Positions 9,072-15,898 of a stretch of 52,321 nt of DNA are shown piece by piece. The DNA comes from Gammaproteobacteria bacterium (GTDB lineage: Bacteria; Pseudomonadota; Gammaproteobacteria; Pseudomonadales; Cellvibrionaceae): assembly GCA_005801205.1 (NCBI GenBank), contig SYDJ01000061.1, forward strand, positions 1-52,321, written 5' to 3'. Within the stretch, counting starts at the first letter, position 1, and every line of letters starts with the position of its first letter. A program made the translations under genes and the position numbers. The notes below the pieces were generated by a model. That model was not told the origin of the DNA. It worked only from the letters and a program-made list of their open reading frames with translations, and did not search any database.

Positions 9072-9905
9072 ATGTTTGAAGAAGCTCAACTAATAACGTT
9101 TTTTGATGTACACATTGTGCCTTGGTCAGTAAAAGTCGGGGTTGCCTTAACCATTTTTATCGTCGGCCAAATCGCGGCCAAAGTTATCAGTCGAGCCTTG
9201 GAAAAAGTCTTAACACACACCAAGCTAGACAGAATTCTTATCAATTTTTTAGGCTCAGTGGTGCGCGCTTTATTGTTAGTCGTTGTACTGGTTGCCGCCT
9301 TAGATCACTTGGGTGTTAACACCAACTCACTCATCGCCATGCTCGGTGCAGCGGGTCTTGCGATTGGGCTTGCACTGCAAGGTTCACTGCAAAATTTTGC
9401 CGCAGGTTTTATGTTGTTAATTTTTCGCCCTTTTAAGGCGGGGGATTTTGTAGAAACGGCGGGCACGTCTGGCATTATTGAAACTATCGGGATTTTTTCT
9501 ACCAAGCTTTACACGGGCGACAACAAAGAAGTGATTATTCCTAACAGCGCAATTTACAGCAGCAACATTATTAATTACTCATCGCGCCAAACACGCCGTA
9601 TCGATATGGTTTTTGCAGTGAGCTATAGCGATGATATTCGCTTAGCCAAGGAGATTATTTTAAAAGTCATTGCCGAAGATGAGCGGGTTTTAGCAGAGCC
9701 AGCACCCGAAGTTGCCGTGGGCGAACTTGCCGCCAGCAGCGTGAATTTTGTGGTGCGCCCCTGGGTTAAGGCCGATGACTATTGGGCGGTAAGATTTGCA
9801 CTGAATGAAAATATTAAACTCGCGTTTGATGCCAATAAAATCACTATTCCTTTTCCGCAAACAGATGTCATTCTTAAGAAGCACCCGTTAAAACCAACAC
9901 CATAA
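9072..9905 (+). CDS. mscS: Small-conductance mechanosensitive channel, MscS family
   Basis: MscS-type channels open under membrane tension to release solutes during osmotic downshock. The 277-aa length matches E. coli MscS. Residues about 15-110 contain three hydrophobic helices. The pore-lining third helix is clear in GLAIGLALQGSLQNFAAG, with its Gly/Ala pattern. It is followed by the beta domain RPFKAGDFVETAGTSGII and the NSAIYSSNIINYS region. The C-terminal alpha/beta domain ends in FPFPQTDV-like sequence (IPFPQTDVIL). It is a stand-alone gene, ended by a strong terminator shared with the convergent gene. Confidence 0.95.
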   Translation: MFEEAQLITFFDVHIVPWSVKVGVALTIFIVGQIAAKVISRALEKVLTHTKLDRILINFLGSVVRALLLVVVLVAALDHLGVNTNSLIAMLGAAGLAIGLALQGSLQNFAAGFMLLIFRPFKAGDFVETAGTSGIIETIGIFSTKLYTGDNKEVIIPNSAIYSSNIINYSSRQTRRIDMVFAVSYSDDIRLAKEIILKVIAEDERVLAEPAPEVAVGELAASSVNFVVRPWVKADDYWAVRFALNENIKLAFDANKITIPFPQTDVILKKHPLKPTP

Positions 9906-9933
9906 ATAATTACCTAAAAAAAGCCCATAAAAA

Positions 9934-9960
9934 AACGCCGCATCATCCTGATGCGGCGTT
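9934..9960. terminator. Bidirectional intrinsic terminator
   Basis: Perfect 12-bp arms AACGCCGCATCA and TGATGCGGCGTT enclose a 3-base loop, with an A-run before and TTTAG after. It lies between the mscS-like gene and the convergent ATPase gene and can serve both. Confidence 0.92.
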
Positions 9961-9973
9961 TAGTATGCTCCTA

Positions 9974-11185
9974 CTAATCCCTTAGCAATGGCTCCAATAG
10001 GCTCACAGTTACCAGCGGCTCCTCAGCAATCAAAGCCACCTTCTGTATTACACGCTTTAACTGCTCCACGTTCTCACGCCAGCTAAAGGCTTCCAGCAAA
10101 CGCCATGCATGCTCGGTAAAATCAAATTCAACGGATAGTGTGTACTCGTTAACAAAAAAGTTTACTAAATCGCGTAAATCTTCACGACGCTCTGCCAAAT
10201 CCGGCAGGGGTAACTCCACGGTATTTTCCTTTAACCACTCATTCAAATCATAAGCATTGGAATAATGCTTACGGCTTACAGAGAAAATAATCCCTGCTGC
10301 CTCCTTAGCTCCTTTTACTGCCAAATCCTTTTTTATGCTTTCCCAAAAATATTGCAAAATGTGCAAATTTTTACCAGACAAGGCATCCACATTGCGTAAA
10401 TACAAAGTGCCACCTTTAGCGTATGCATAAAGCGCCTGCAAAATACTGGCGGCTGCACCTTCTTGCCATTCATTACAAGAAGATTCAATAAACGGCAAAA
10501 TGCCTTGGTGGCGCGTGCAATGAATACTGCGCGCAGCAATCGTTTTGCCAGTGCCTTTATTGCCGCGAATTAAAATCGGTTTAGTCACATCCCTTAATTG
10601 CTCAATACGTTTATCCAACTGACGCAATGCAGCGCTGTTGCCAATCCAATAATTTTGGTCGCCATAAATAAAAATAGCGCGGTAGCGAGTTTGGTAGCGG
10701 GTAATAATAGAGCTCAGCTCACTGGCCACCATTTGTAACTCGGCCTCAATTAAACGCGGTGGGCGGCGCAAAGCTTGCTCAACAAAATCTGCCTCTGGCA
10801 AGGTGGCTAATAGATAACCCAAACGCTGACCTTGGTAATCCATAGAGACAGACACAGTATCCAACTGGCTAAAACGCTCATGCAGCGGCGTTAAGGAATC
10901 TTCATTGGAGATAATAAATTCTTCCACAGCCCCAAAAGCACTATTTGCATCATTGGGCTTATCACCACATAACAGCAAATGCCGATAACCTTGATGAGTA
11001 ACGCAACGCAAAGTAACGGCTATACCTTTAACGCCAATGCGCTCGGCCGCCGCCTGCAAAATAATTTTGGCAAGGGTGATAAAACTTTTATTGAGTGGAA
11101 CCCACTTCGCGCCCGATTCTTCATCAAACGCATAGACGGCTTTAGCCACGGGTTTATTCGATTTAGGCGCTTGGAAAATTGACAT
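9974..11185 (-). CDS. Sigma-54-activator-like AAA+ ATPase lacking the GAFTGA loop and an HTH
   Basis: The C-terminal half (about residues 170-400) resembles the central domain of sigma-54-dependent activators. It has a Walker A RGNKGTGKT, a Walker B-like GGTLYLRNVD, the PLPDLAERREDLRDL sensor region and a SWRENVEQLKRV segment matching the usual W-x-G-N-V-R-E-L. The GAFTGA loop that contacts sigma-54 is not visible, and the protein stops at the end of the AAA domain, so it has no DNA-binding HTH. The first ~165 residues are not recognised. It is unlikely to be a normal sigma-54 activator and may be an ATPase working with the divergent FHA protein and the downstream kinase. The second of two adjacent Met codons is used as start. 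Confidence 0.75.
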   Translation of the reverse strand: MSIFQAPKSNKPVAKAVYAFDEESGAKWVPLNKSFITLAKIILQAAAERIGVKGIAVTLRCVTHQGYRHLLLCGDKPNDANSAFGAVEEFIISNEDSLTPLHERFSQLDTVSVSMDYQGQRLGYLLATLPEADFVEQALRRPPRLIEAELQMVASELSSIITRYQTRYRAIFIYGDQNYWIGNSAALRQLDKRIEQLRDVTKPILIRGNKGTGKTIAARSIHCTRHQGILPFIESSCNEWQEGAAASILQALYAYAKGGTLYLRNVDALSGKNLHILQYFWESIKKDLAVKGAKEAAGIIFSVSRKHYSNAYDLNEWLKENTVELPLPDLAERREDLRDLVNFFVNEYTLSVEFDFTEHAWRLLEAFSWRENVEQLKRVIQKVALIAEEPLVTVSLLEPLLRD

Positions 11186-11246
11186 CATGGGTTCGGCTCC
11201 AGTAGAACACTCACTTCACCCGCTATACATGTATCAAACACGTATC

Positions 11247-11314
11247 GTTGTTATTTATAGTCCCTTGAATAGCACCTATAGAAAGTTGCTGTAAAAAGTC
11301 GTTATAAATAGTCC
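11247..11314. promoter_or_regulatory. Paired 17-nt direct repeats in a divergent promoter region
   Basis: GTTGTTATTTATAGTCC (11247-11263) and GTCGTTATAAATAGTCC (11298-11314) match at 14 of 17 positions and are 51 bases apart, about five helical turns. They lie in the 284-base gap between the divergent ATPase and FHA genes. Their placement suggests operator half-sites, perhaps for the winged helix of the FHA protein. This is inference. Confidence 0.45.
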
Positions 11315-11469
11315 ATATAAACGGGTGAAACCTTGTCTTGACTGTGGCACTCTATGGCTTATTCAGTGACTTGCCCATTACACGCTATTACACGGCACCT
11401 TTTGGGCACATGTGGAAACCATAAACAGGGAACTTAAGAACGGCACAACAACCCTGTGTATTGATTTTT

Positions 11470-12456
11470 ATGGCTTATATTTTAGACATCGCAACACAAA
11501 ACCATATCCCACTAGCGCCGCACCACACCTTTGGCCGCTTGGCGAATTCTGTTGATACCCATATTGATAAACCCTATGTATCCAAACTCCACGCCGCCAT
11601 TGAATGGAGTGGCAGCGAGTGGCGCATTAAAAATTTGGGGCTTAATGGCACTTGGTTGAATACCGTAAATCTGGCTGCAGGCGAATCCATCCCCTTGGGT
11701 TTAAACGATGAACTGCATTTTGCGGAACTTACCGACCCCGCGTTCAAGGTGATAGACCTAAGCCCACCGGCCGATATGCTGTGGCCGCTGGAGATTGCCG
11801 CTGGCACTTTACCGCAGCCCATTTATTTAGCGCGCTACCATTTATTACCCGATGCCTATAACCCCGAACTGGCGCTCTATTTCGATGAGCAAAAACAAGA
11901 GTGGCAAGTAGAAACGCTAAATGCTCAACAAGAGCACTTAACCTATGCCGTTAAGAATGGCGATTTAGTGCAAATGGGTAGTGTGCATTGGCAGTTAATC
12001 CGCGCACAAATATATGGCCCCACCGAAGCCCATAGCGTTAATTTGCAACAACTTAATGATATGGAGTTTCTATTCAAACTAAGCTTGGACGAAGAAACCA
12101 CTCAGCTAGAGCTGGTAGGCAGCCAACAAAAAGTGGATTTAGCGATACGCAACCACCATTACCTCTTGGCACAATTGGCTCGCCACCGTGCGGATGATGC
12201 CGCACTCGGTTTAGAGAGCATTAACCAAGGTTGGGTGTATACGGATATACTCGCGAACGAGTTGGGGTTAGATAACACCCACATGAACATTTATATTTTT
12301 CGCCTGCGCAAACAAATTGCCGATGCCCTGCCCACACTTCTAGGCTTGCAGAATTTGGTGGAAAGGCGCGGTGGTAAAATCCGTTTTGGCTGCGACAAGT
12401 TTAAGATTTATAAAGGTGGAGCACTCACATTAGAGTTGCCACTGGTAATAGGCTAA
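11470..12456 (+). CDS. FHA-domain protein with a C-terminal OmpR-type winged helix
   Basis: An N-terminal FHA domain (about residues 15-95) binds phosphothreonine peptides. Its signature is visible as FGRLANS, then VSKLHAAIEW, then NLGLNGTWLN. The middle section is unassigned. The C-terminal ~110 residues (LLAQLARHRADDAALG, GWVYTDILANELGLD, NIYIFRLRKQIADAL, ERRGGKIRFG) follow the pattern of the OmpR/PhoB effector domain, with a recognition helix and a beta-hairpin wing. The protein could therefore read a kinase signal and bind DNA. A TTG nine bases upstream is possible, but the ATG at 11470 is preferred. The kinase gene lies downstream on the same strand, and the ATPase gene is divergent. There is no good ribosome binding site. 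Confidence 0.8.
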   Translation: MAYILDIATQNHIPLAPHHTFGRLANSVDTHIDKPYVSKLHAAIEWSGSEWRIKNLGLNGTWLNTVNLAAGESIPLGLNDELHFAELTDPAFKVIDLSPPADMLWPLEIAAGTLPQPIYLARYHLLPDAYNPELALYFDEQKQEWQVETLNAQQEHLTYAVKNGDLVQMGSVHWQLIRAQIYGPTEAHSVNLQQLNDMEFLFKLSLDEETTQLELVGSQQKVDLAIRNHHYLLAQLARHRADDAALGLESINQGWVYTDILANELGLDNTHMNIYIFRLRKQIADALPTLLGLQNLVERRGGKIRFGCDKFKIYKGGALTLELPLVIG

Positions 12457-12524
12457 GAAATAAAATATCGAAACAAGAGACAATATCTCAGAGCAAGTAC
12501 CGATTGATGATCCGAAACCCTAGA

Positions 12525-12558
12525 GTCATGGATGACGACAGGGAGCCACATGGATGTG
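12525..12558. repeat. Twin ATGGAT near-palindromes
   Basis: GTCATGGATGAC (12525-12536) and CACATGGATGTG (12547-12558) each form a 5-bp stem around a 2-base centre and are separated by 10 bases. They lie in the gap before the kinase gene. A similar palindrome, CCTACATCCATGTAGG, lies in the repeat element at 46016-46164, which suggests a dispersed intergenic family. Confidence 0.55.
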
Positions 12559-12613
12559 TTTATGCGTTTTCGGATTATAAAGCGGTGCTTGCGACAAACC
12601 ATAAGAAGACTGA

Positions 12614-14902
12614 ATGACGCAATCGCCGCTACAACTTGGGGAATTAACCCAACTAGGTCACTACACCATCCTCAGCAGCATAGGCCGCGGCGGGATGGGG
12701 TTGGTGTACCTTGCGCGCGATTCCCGTTTAGACCGCCAAGTGGCGATTAAATGTTTGCGCACCGAACTGATTGAACCCCACTACCGCGAGCGTTTTAAAC
12801 GCGAAGCCCTGCTCCTTGCCAAGCTCAACCACCCCCATATTGTTCAAATTTACGATTACCTGGAAACCAACGAACAACTCGCGTTGGTGATGGAATTTGT
12901 AGATGGGCAAAACCTGCAGCAACATTTGCGCGAACACATAGTGTCACTCGCGCAGCGCATGAAATGGCTTGCACAAATTGCACAGGGTTTAGCAGTCGCG
13001 CACGACGCCGGCATTATTCACCGCGATTTAAAAGCGGAGAATATTTTAATCAACAAACACAAGCTCGCCAAAATTACTGACCTCGGTATCGCAAAGTCTC
13101 AAGACTTTAGCGGCACACTCACCGATCACGTAACCGGCAGCTACGGCTCCATGTCGCCCGAGCAAGCCATGGGCGAAGAGTTAGATTACCGCAGCGATTT
13201 GTTTTCCTTTGGTATTTTGGCTTATCAGCTTTTATGCGGCGCACATCCTTTTGGCGACACAGAAAACAAACTGCAACTTATGCAGCGCATTATTTCCCAC
13301 CCCGCTATTTCGCCCCTTAAAAAGAACCCGGATTTACTACCAGAAGCGGTAGAACTCTTAGGACAATTGCTCAGCAAAGACCCCGACAACCGCCCAGACA
13401 ACACCCATTGGGTAGCGGCGCAGTGCGAAAAGCTCTACCAAATAATGGCAGTAAACCCAGAGAATCTAACGAACAGCACGCAAATACTGCCCCATTCGCA
13501 AACAGACCATTCCGGTGTTCATAAACGCAAAAAGAACAGCGGGCGCGTACAAGAGCACTCAACATTTGATACGCGCATTGCGAAAAAATCTATGCCCTTA
13601 TCGCAACGGGCAAAAATTTATATTCGTAACAATACTATTACGCTTGCGTTTATTGGCATTACGGTCGCGATGCTTTCAGGCGGGCTGATCTGGAAACTAC
13701 AACCACCGGAAGAAAACGAAGCCCTTACAGAAAACTCCACCAATGAGCCCTATTCTCAAGCACGAGAATTTAATAAGGGGATTGAAGCTCTCAAGCTGTT
13801 TGATCGACCCGGCAGCCTAGATACGGCAGAAAAAAGCTTTAACACAATTCTTTCGCACACACCTAAAAACGCGGCAGCAGTTGCAGGTTTATCGCTGGCT
13901 TACAGCTATAGATACATCACCGACAACGAAGACCCTATTTGGTTACAAAAAGCGGATGCCAGTGCTCAGCAAGCGCTGAAATTAAATCCTCAACTTGCAT
14001 TGGTTAATGTTGCATTGGGACGCGTCTTTACAATTCAGGCAGAACACGACAAAGCCTTCGCCGCGTTTGCGCAAGCTCTGACTCTTGAACCCACCAATAT
14101 TTTTGCGTGGCGCGGCAAAGTTGCAGCACTGAGATCAGCGCAGCGTTATGACGATGCAATTCAGCTTGCTCAACAGGGCTTAGAAAAATTCCCTCAAGAA
14201 CGGTTTTTTGCTGATGAGTTAGGCACCGTCTACATGGATCAGAATAATTACCCAAAGGCCGAAAAGGCATTCCGATTAAGCATTCAACTACAGCCCGACG
14301 CTGTATATTCCTATGCCAGCCTTTATTTGGCATTAGAGAGCCAAAACCAGCCTGATGAAGCAATGCAAATTTTGCAACAAGGGCTGCAAATACGCTCTAG
14401 TGCTGGGTTACACAGTAATTTGGGCCTTGCCTTATTTGTGCGAGGGGATTACGTGGGTGCCGCCGCCGCATTTGAGGACGCGACATCACCCTCTAAAGGC
14501 AACCCGGCCAACTATCTTTACTGGGCGAATTTGGCAGATGCCTTGCGCTGGATTCCTGGGCGCGAAGCCGAAGCGCAAAAAGCCTACCAAAAAGCAGTTG
14601 AATTACTTACACCGCTATTAGCGCGCAGAAAAGACGATGTAACACTGATGTCGCGCCTAGCGCTCTACTCTGCACGCCTAGATGATGGCACGCGTGCAGA
14701 ACCATTGTTATTGCGTGTAATTGCTTTAGCACCAAACAATGCCTATGCTCATTTTCGTGCTGGATTAACATATGAGTTATTGGGTAAACGTGATGCAGCA
14801 ATTGCAGCACTCACAAAAGCAGTTGAACTCGGTTTTCCATTAAAGCTAATTCAAGCAGAGCCAGATTTGTTAGTTTTACGCCGTACCAGTGGTGCTTTTT
14901 AA
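12614..14902 (+). CDS. Membrane-anchored Hanks-type Ser/Thr protein kinase with C-terminal TPR repeats
   Basis: Residues about 15-275 form a PknB-like kinase: glycine loop GRGGMG, lysine in VAIKCLR, catalytic loop HRDLKAENILI, metal-binding DLG in ITDLGIAKS, then GSYGSMSPEQ and YRSDLFSFGILAYQLL. All residues needed for catalysis are present. A linker leads to one membrane span at about 341-361 (ITLAFIGITVAMLSGGLIW). About ten TPR-like units follow to the end (for example ALVNVALGRVFTIQAEHDKA and AYAHFRAGLTYELLGKRDAA). The TPR part probably faces the periplasm and senses or scaffolds. The FHA protein upstream is a natural reader of its phosphothreonines. No PP2C phosphatase gene is present nearby. 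Confidence 0.9.
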   Translation: MTQSPLQLGELTQLGHYTILSSIGRGGMGLVYLARDSRLDRQVAIKCLRTELIEPHYRERFKREALLLAKLNHPHIVQIYDYLETNEQLALVMEFVDGQNLQQHLREHIVSLAQRMKWLAQIAQGLAVAHDAGIIHRDLKAENILINKHKLAKITDLGIAKSQDFSGTLTDHVTGSYGSMSPEQAMGEELDYRSDLFSFGILAYQLLCGAHPFGDTENKLQLMQRIISHPAISPLKKNPDLLPEAVELLGQLLSKDPDNRPDNTHWVAAQCEKLYQIMAVNPENLTNSTQILPHSQTDHSGVHKRKKNSGRVQEHSTFDTRIAKKSMPLSQRAKIYIRNNTITLAFIGITVAMLSGGLIWKLQPPEENEALTENSTNEPYSQAREFNKGIEALKLFDRPGSLDTAEKSFNTILSHTPKNAAAVAGLSLAYSYRYITDNEDPIWLQKADASAQQALKLNPQLALVNVALGRVFTIQAEHDKAFAAFAQALTLEPTNIFAWRGKVAALRSAQRYDDAIQLAQQGLEKFPQERFFADELGTVYMDQNNYPKAEKAFRLSIQLQPDAVYSYASLYLALESQNQPDEAMQILQQGLQIRSSAGLHSNLGLALFVRGDYVGAAAAFEDATSPSKGNPANYLYWANLADALRWIPGREAEAQKAYQKAVELLTPLLARRKDDVTLMSRLALYSARLDDGTRAEPLLLRVIALAPNNAYAHFRAGLTYELLGKRDAAIAALTKAVELGFPLKLIQAEPDLLVLRRTSGAF

Positions 14903-14921
14903 TTAACGTAATTTTAGACAC

Positions 14922-14975
14922 CTAACCCTCAAGAAAAACGTAACTTGCAAGAAAAACCTAACTATCAAGAAGGAA
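14922..14975 (+). repeat. Three tandem 18-nt repeats upstream of the 139-aa gene
   Basis: Units start at 14922, 14940 and 14958: CTAACCCTCAAGAAAAAC, GTAACTTGCAAGAAAAAC and CTAACTATCAAGAAGGAA. They share a TAAC...CAAGAA core. The third merges into the AAGGAAGAAGAG ribosome binding region of the gene starting at 14982. The period is a multiple of three and the frame is open through the repeats, but no good start codon is present, so they are probably untranslated. Confidence 0.6.
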
Positions 14976-14981
14976 GAAGAG

Positions 14982-15401
14982 ATGGCCAATTATAGTTTTG
15001 CTGTTCTGTTTAATACGCAACCCAAGAAATCAGTAGTGACCAATGCCGATTTTCAGGTAACCAATTTAACAACCAAAGAACCCCTGCCAACCAACAAAAT
15101 GCCAGATGAGTTTATAGCGGGCGACACCATCACTTTTGTTGTAGCAGACGACACCAAATGCGACAAAATCAACAGTTGTTTGTTTACCTCTTATCCCGTC
15201 AACGACTCAATCGGCCCAAGTCCTTTTGCTCCCCCATACGACAGAGCAAGCATTGACTTTATTGCAGAAGATTTATTTGGAAAGCCGTTAGCCGTTGCTA
15301 AGGAACGCAAAGGCACTTGGATGTTCCATCTACTAGGTCTCTATACATACAAAGGCAAAAAAGCTGCCTACTACCTTGACCCTGAAGGCACTTGCGCCTA
15401 A
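14982..15401 (+). CDS. Unrecognised 139-aa protein following the kinase
   Basis: I do not recognise this family. The protein begins MANYSFAVLFNT and has no signal peptide or membrane helix, so it is probably cytoplasmic. It contains three cysteines (two in KCDKINSCLF, one in the terminal GTCA), a proline-rich GPSPFAPPYD stretch and a C-terminal LGLYTYKGKKAAYYLDPEG. The N-terminal pattern (AVLFNTQP...NADFQVTNLTTKEPL) alternates as in a beta-sandwich. A good ribosome binding site (AAGGA, 8-9 bases before the ATG) follows three 18-nt repeats. It lies 79 bases after the kinase on the same strand, so it may be a substrate or effector; this is only inference from context. Confidence 0.7.
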   Translation: MANYSFAVLFNTQPKKSVVTNADFQVTNLTTKEPLPTNKMPDEFIAGDTITFVVADDTKCDKINSCLFTSYPVNDSIGPSPFAPPYDRASIDFIAEDLFGKPLAVAKERKGTWMFHLLGLYTYKGKKAAYYLDPEGTCA

Positions 15402-15435
15402 TTCACTGTTACAGTTTGTAGCATCGCACGCACTC

Positions 15436-15458
15436 GCTTATTCGGGAGTGCACTGCAA
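15436..15458. repeat. 23-nt direct repeat, left copy
   Basis: GCTTATTCGGGAGTGCACTG plus CAA lies 34 bases after the 139-aa gene. Its right copy at 15728-15750 differs at one base. Just upstream, GCACTC can pair with GAGTGC inside the repeat. The two copies bracket the 44-aa ORF at 15521-15655. Confidence 0.7.
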
Positions 15459-15520
15459 CTTAATCACTCAAACGCTCTGAATTCATTCACCTATTTTTTC
15501 TCACCAAATGGATATTATCT

Positions 15521-15655
15521 ATGAGCAACAAAATTGCAAATCAAGCTTCTGCAAAAAAATTAACTCCCTCCAATATCGTAAAAAAACTGACAGAGGCGCT
15601 AATGGTTAAAACGGGGATTAAGGCTGGCCCTGAAGTTACTTTTGGTCATGGCTGA
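15521..15655 (+). CDS. Candidate small ORF, 44 aa, Gly-rich C-terminus
   Basis: The frame ATG AGC AAC ... TGA encodes 44 residues that begin MSNKIANQASAKKLTPSN, continue with an amphipathic Lys-rich segment (IVKKLTEALMVKTG) and end IKAGPEVTFGHG. The leader-plus-glycine-rich-tail shape resembles a precursor peptide. Alternatively it is the start of a longer gene cut by the repeat that begins two bases after its stop. The ribosome binding site is weak (a GGA 8 bases upstream). No peptide-modifying enzyme or dedicated exporter was found nearby. It is called mainly from position, in the same strand and cluster as the kinase and 139-aa genes. Confidence 0.4.
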   Translation: MSNKIANQASAKKLTPSNIVKKLTEALMVKTGIKAGPEVTFGHG

Positions 15656-15656
15656 A

Positions 15657-15704
15657 CAATCAATGGGGTCACAAATCAATCAATGGGGTCAGACTCCATT
15701 GATT
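15657..15704. repeat. GGGGTCA direct repeat with REP-like hairpin
   Basis: CAATCAATGGGGTCA occurs twice, at 15657-15671 and 15677-15691. The second copy begins a hairpin, AATCAATGG / CCATTGATT around a 9-base loop (15678-15704). ATGGGGTCAGA-type palindromes are typical of REP elements mobilised by IS200-like RAYT transposases. No such gene is in the window. Confidence 0.6.
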
Positions 15705-15727
15705 TATTGTTAGCCTCACTTGCACGC

Positions 15728-15750
15728 GCTTATTCAGGAGTGCACTGCAA
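15728..15750. repeat. 23-nt direct repeat, right copy
   Basis: GCTTATTCAGGAGTGCACTG plus CAA matches 22 of 23 bases of the copy at 15436-15458, 292 bases away in the same orientation. It lies downstream of the 44-aa ORF, just as the left copy lies downstream of the 139-aa gene. Confidence 0.7.
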
Positions 15751-15780
15751 TTTCCGCAAACAAACCCGCGTAAGAAGGGA

Positions 15781-15846
15781 GTCGTCATCCTGTAAGGATC
15801 CAGCGCCTTTCACACAGCAAAGTCACTGGATCCCTACGGGATGACG
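15781..15846. repeat. GTCATCC...GGATGAC palindromic repeat, degenerate copy
   Basis: The arms are GTCGTCATCC / GGGATGACGC at the ends and GGATCCAG / CACTGGATCC inside. It is a degenerate version of the element at 34377-34460. It sits at the 3' end of the glycosyltransferase gene transcribed from the other strand and may act as its transcript end. Confidence 0.75.
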
Positions 15847-15898
15847 CCCCCTCTCTATCGTGAAAGTCGTAAGTAAACACTATTCCGGTTAGAGGTGT

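Noticed and set aside
11342-11360. TGGCACTCTATGGCTTA as a sigma-54 promoter upstream of the FHA gene
   Set aside because: The GG and GC are 9 bases apart rather than 10, and the -12 element is poor. The neighbouring ATPase lacks the sigma-54 contact loop.
12532-12750. 72-aa ORF before the kinase
   Set aside because: It overlaps the kinase start in another frame and begins within the ATGGAT repeat.
15508-15610. 33-aa ORF beginning MDIIYEQQN
   Set aside because: It overlaps the 44-aa frame and has no better start signal.
15521-15655. Lasso peptide precursor (Thr near the junction, Gly start, Glu at core position 7)
   Set aside because: The Thr is at -1 instead of -2, and no lasso cyclase, leader peptidase or exporter gene is nearby.
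12614-15655. Type VI secretion regulatory cluster
   Set aside because: Kinase and FHA genes fit, but no Tss, Hcp, VgrG, ClpV or PP2C gene occurs in the window.
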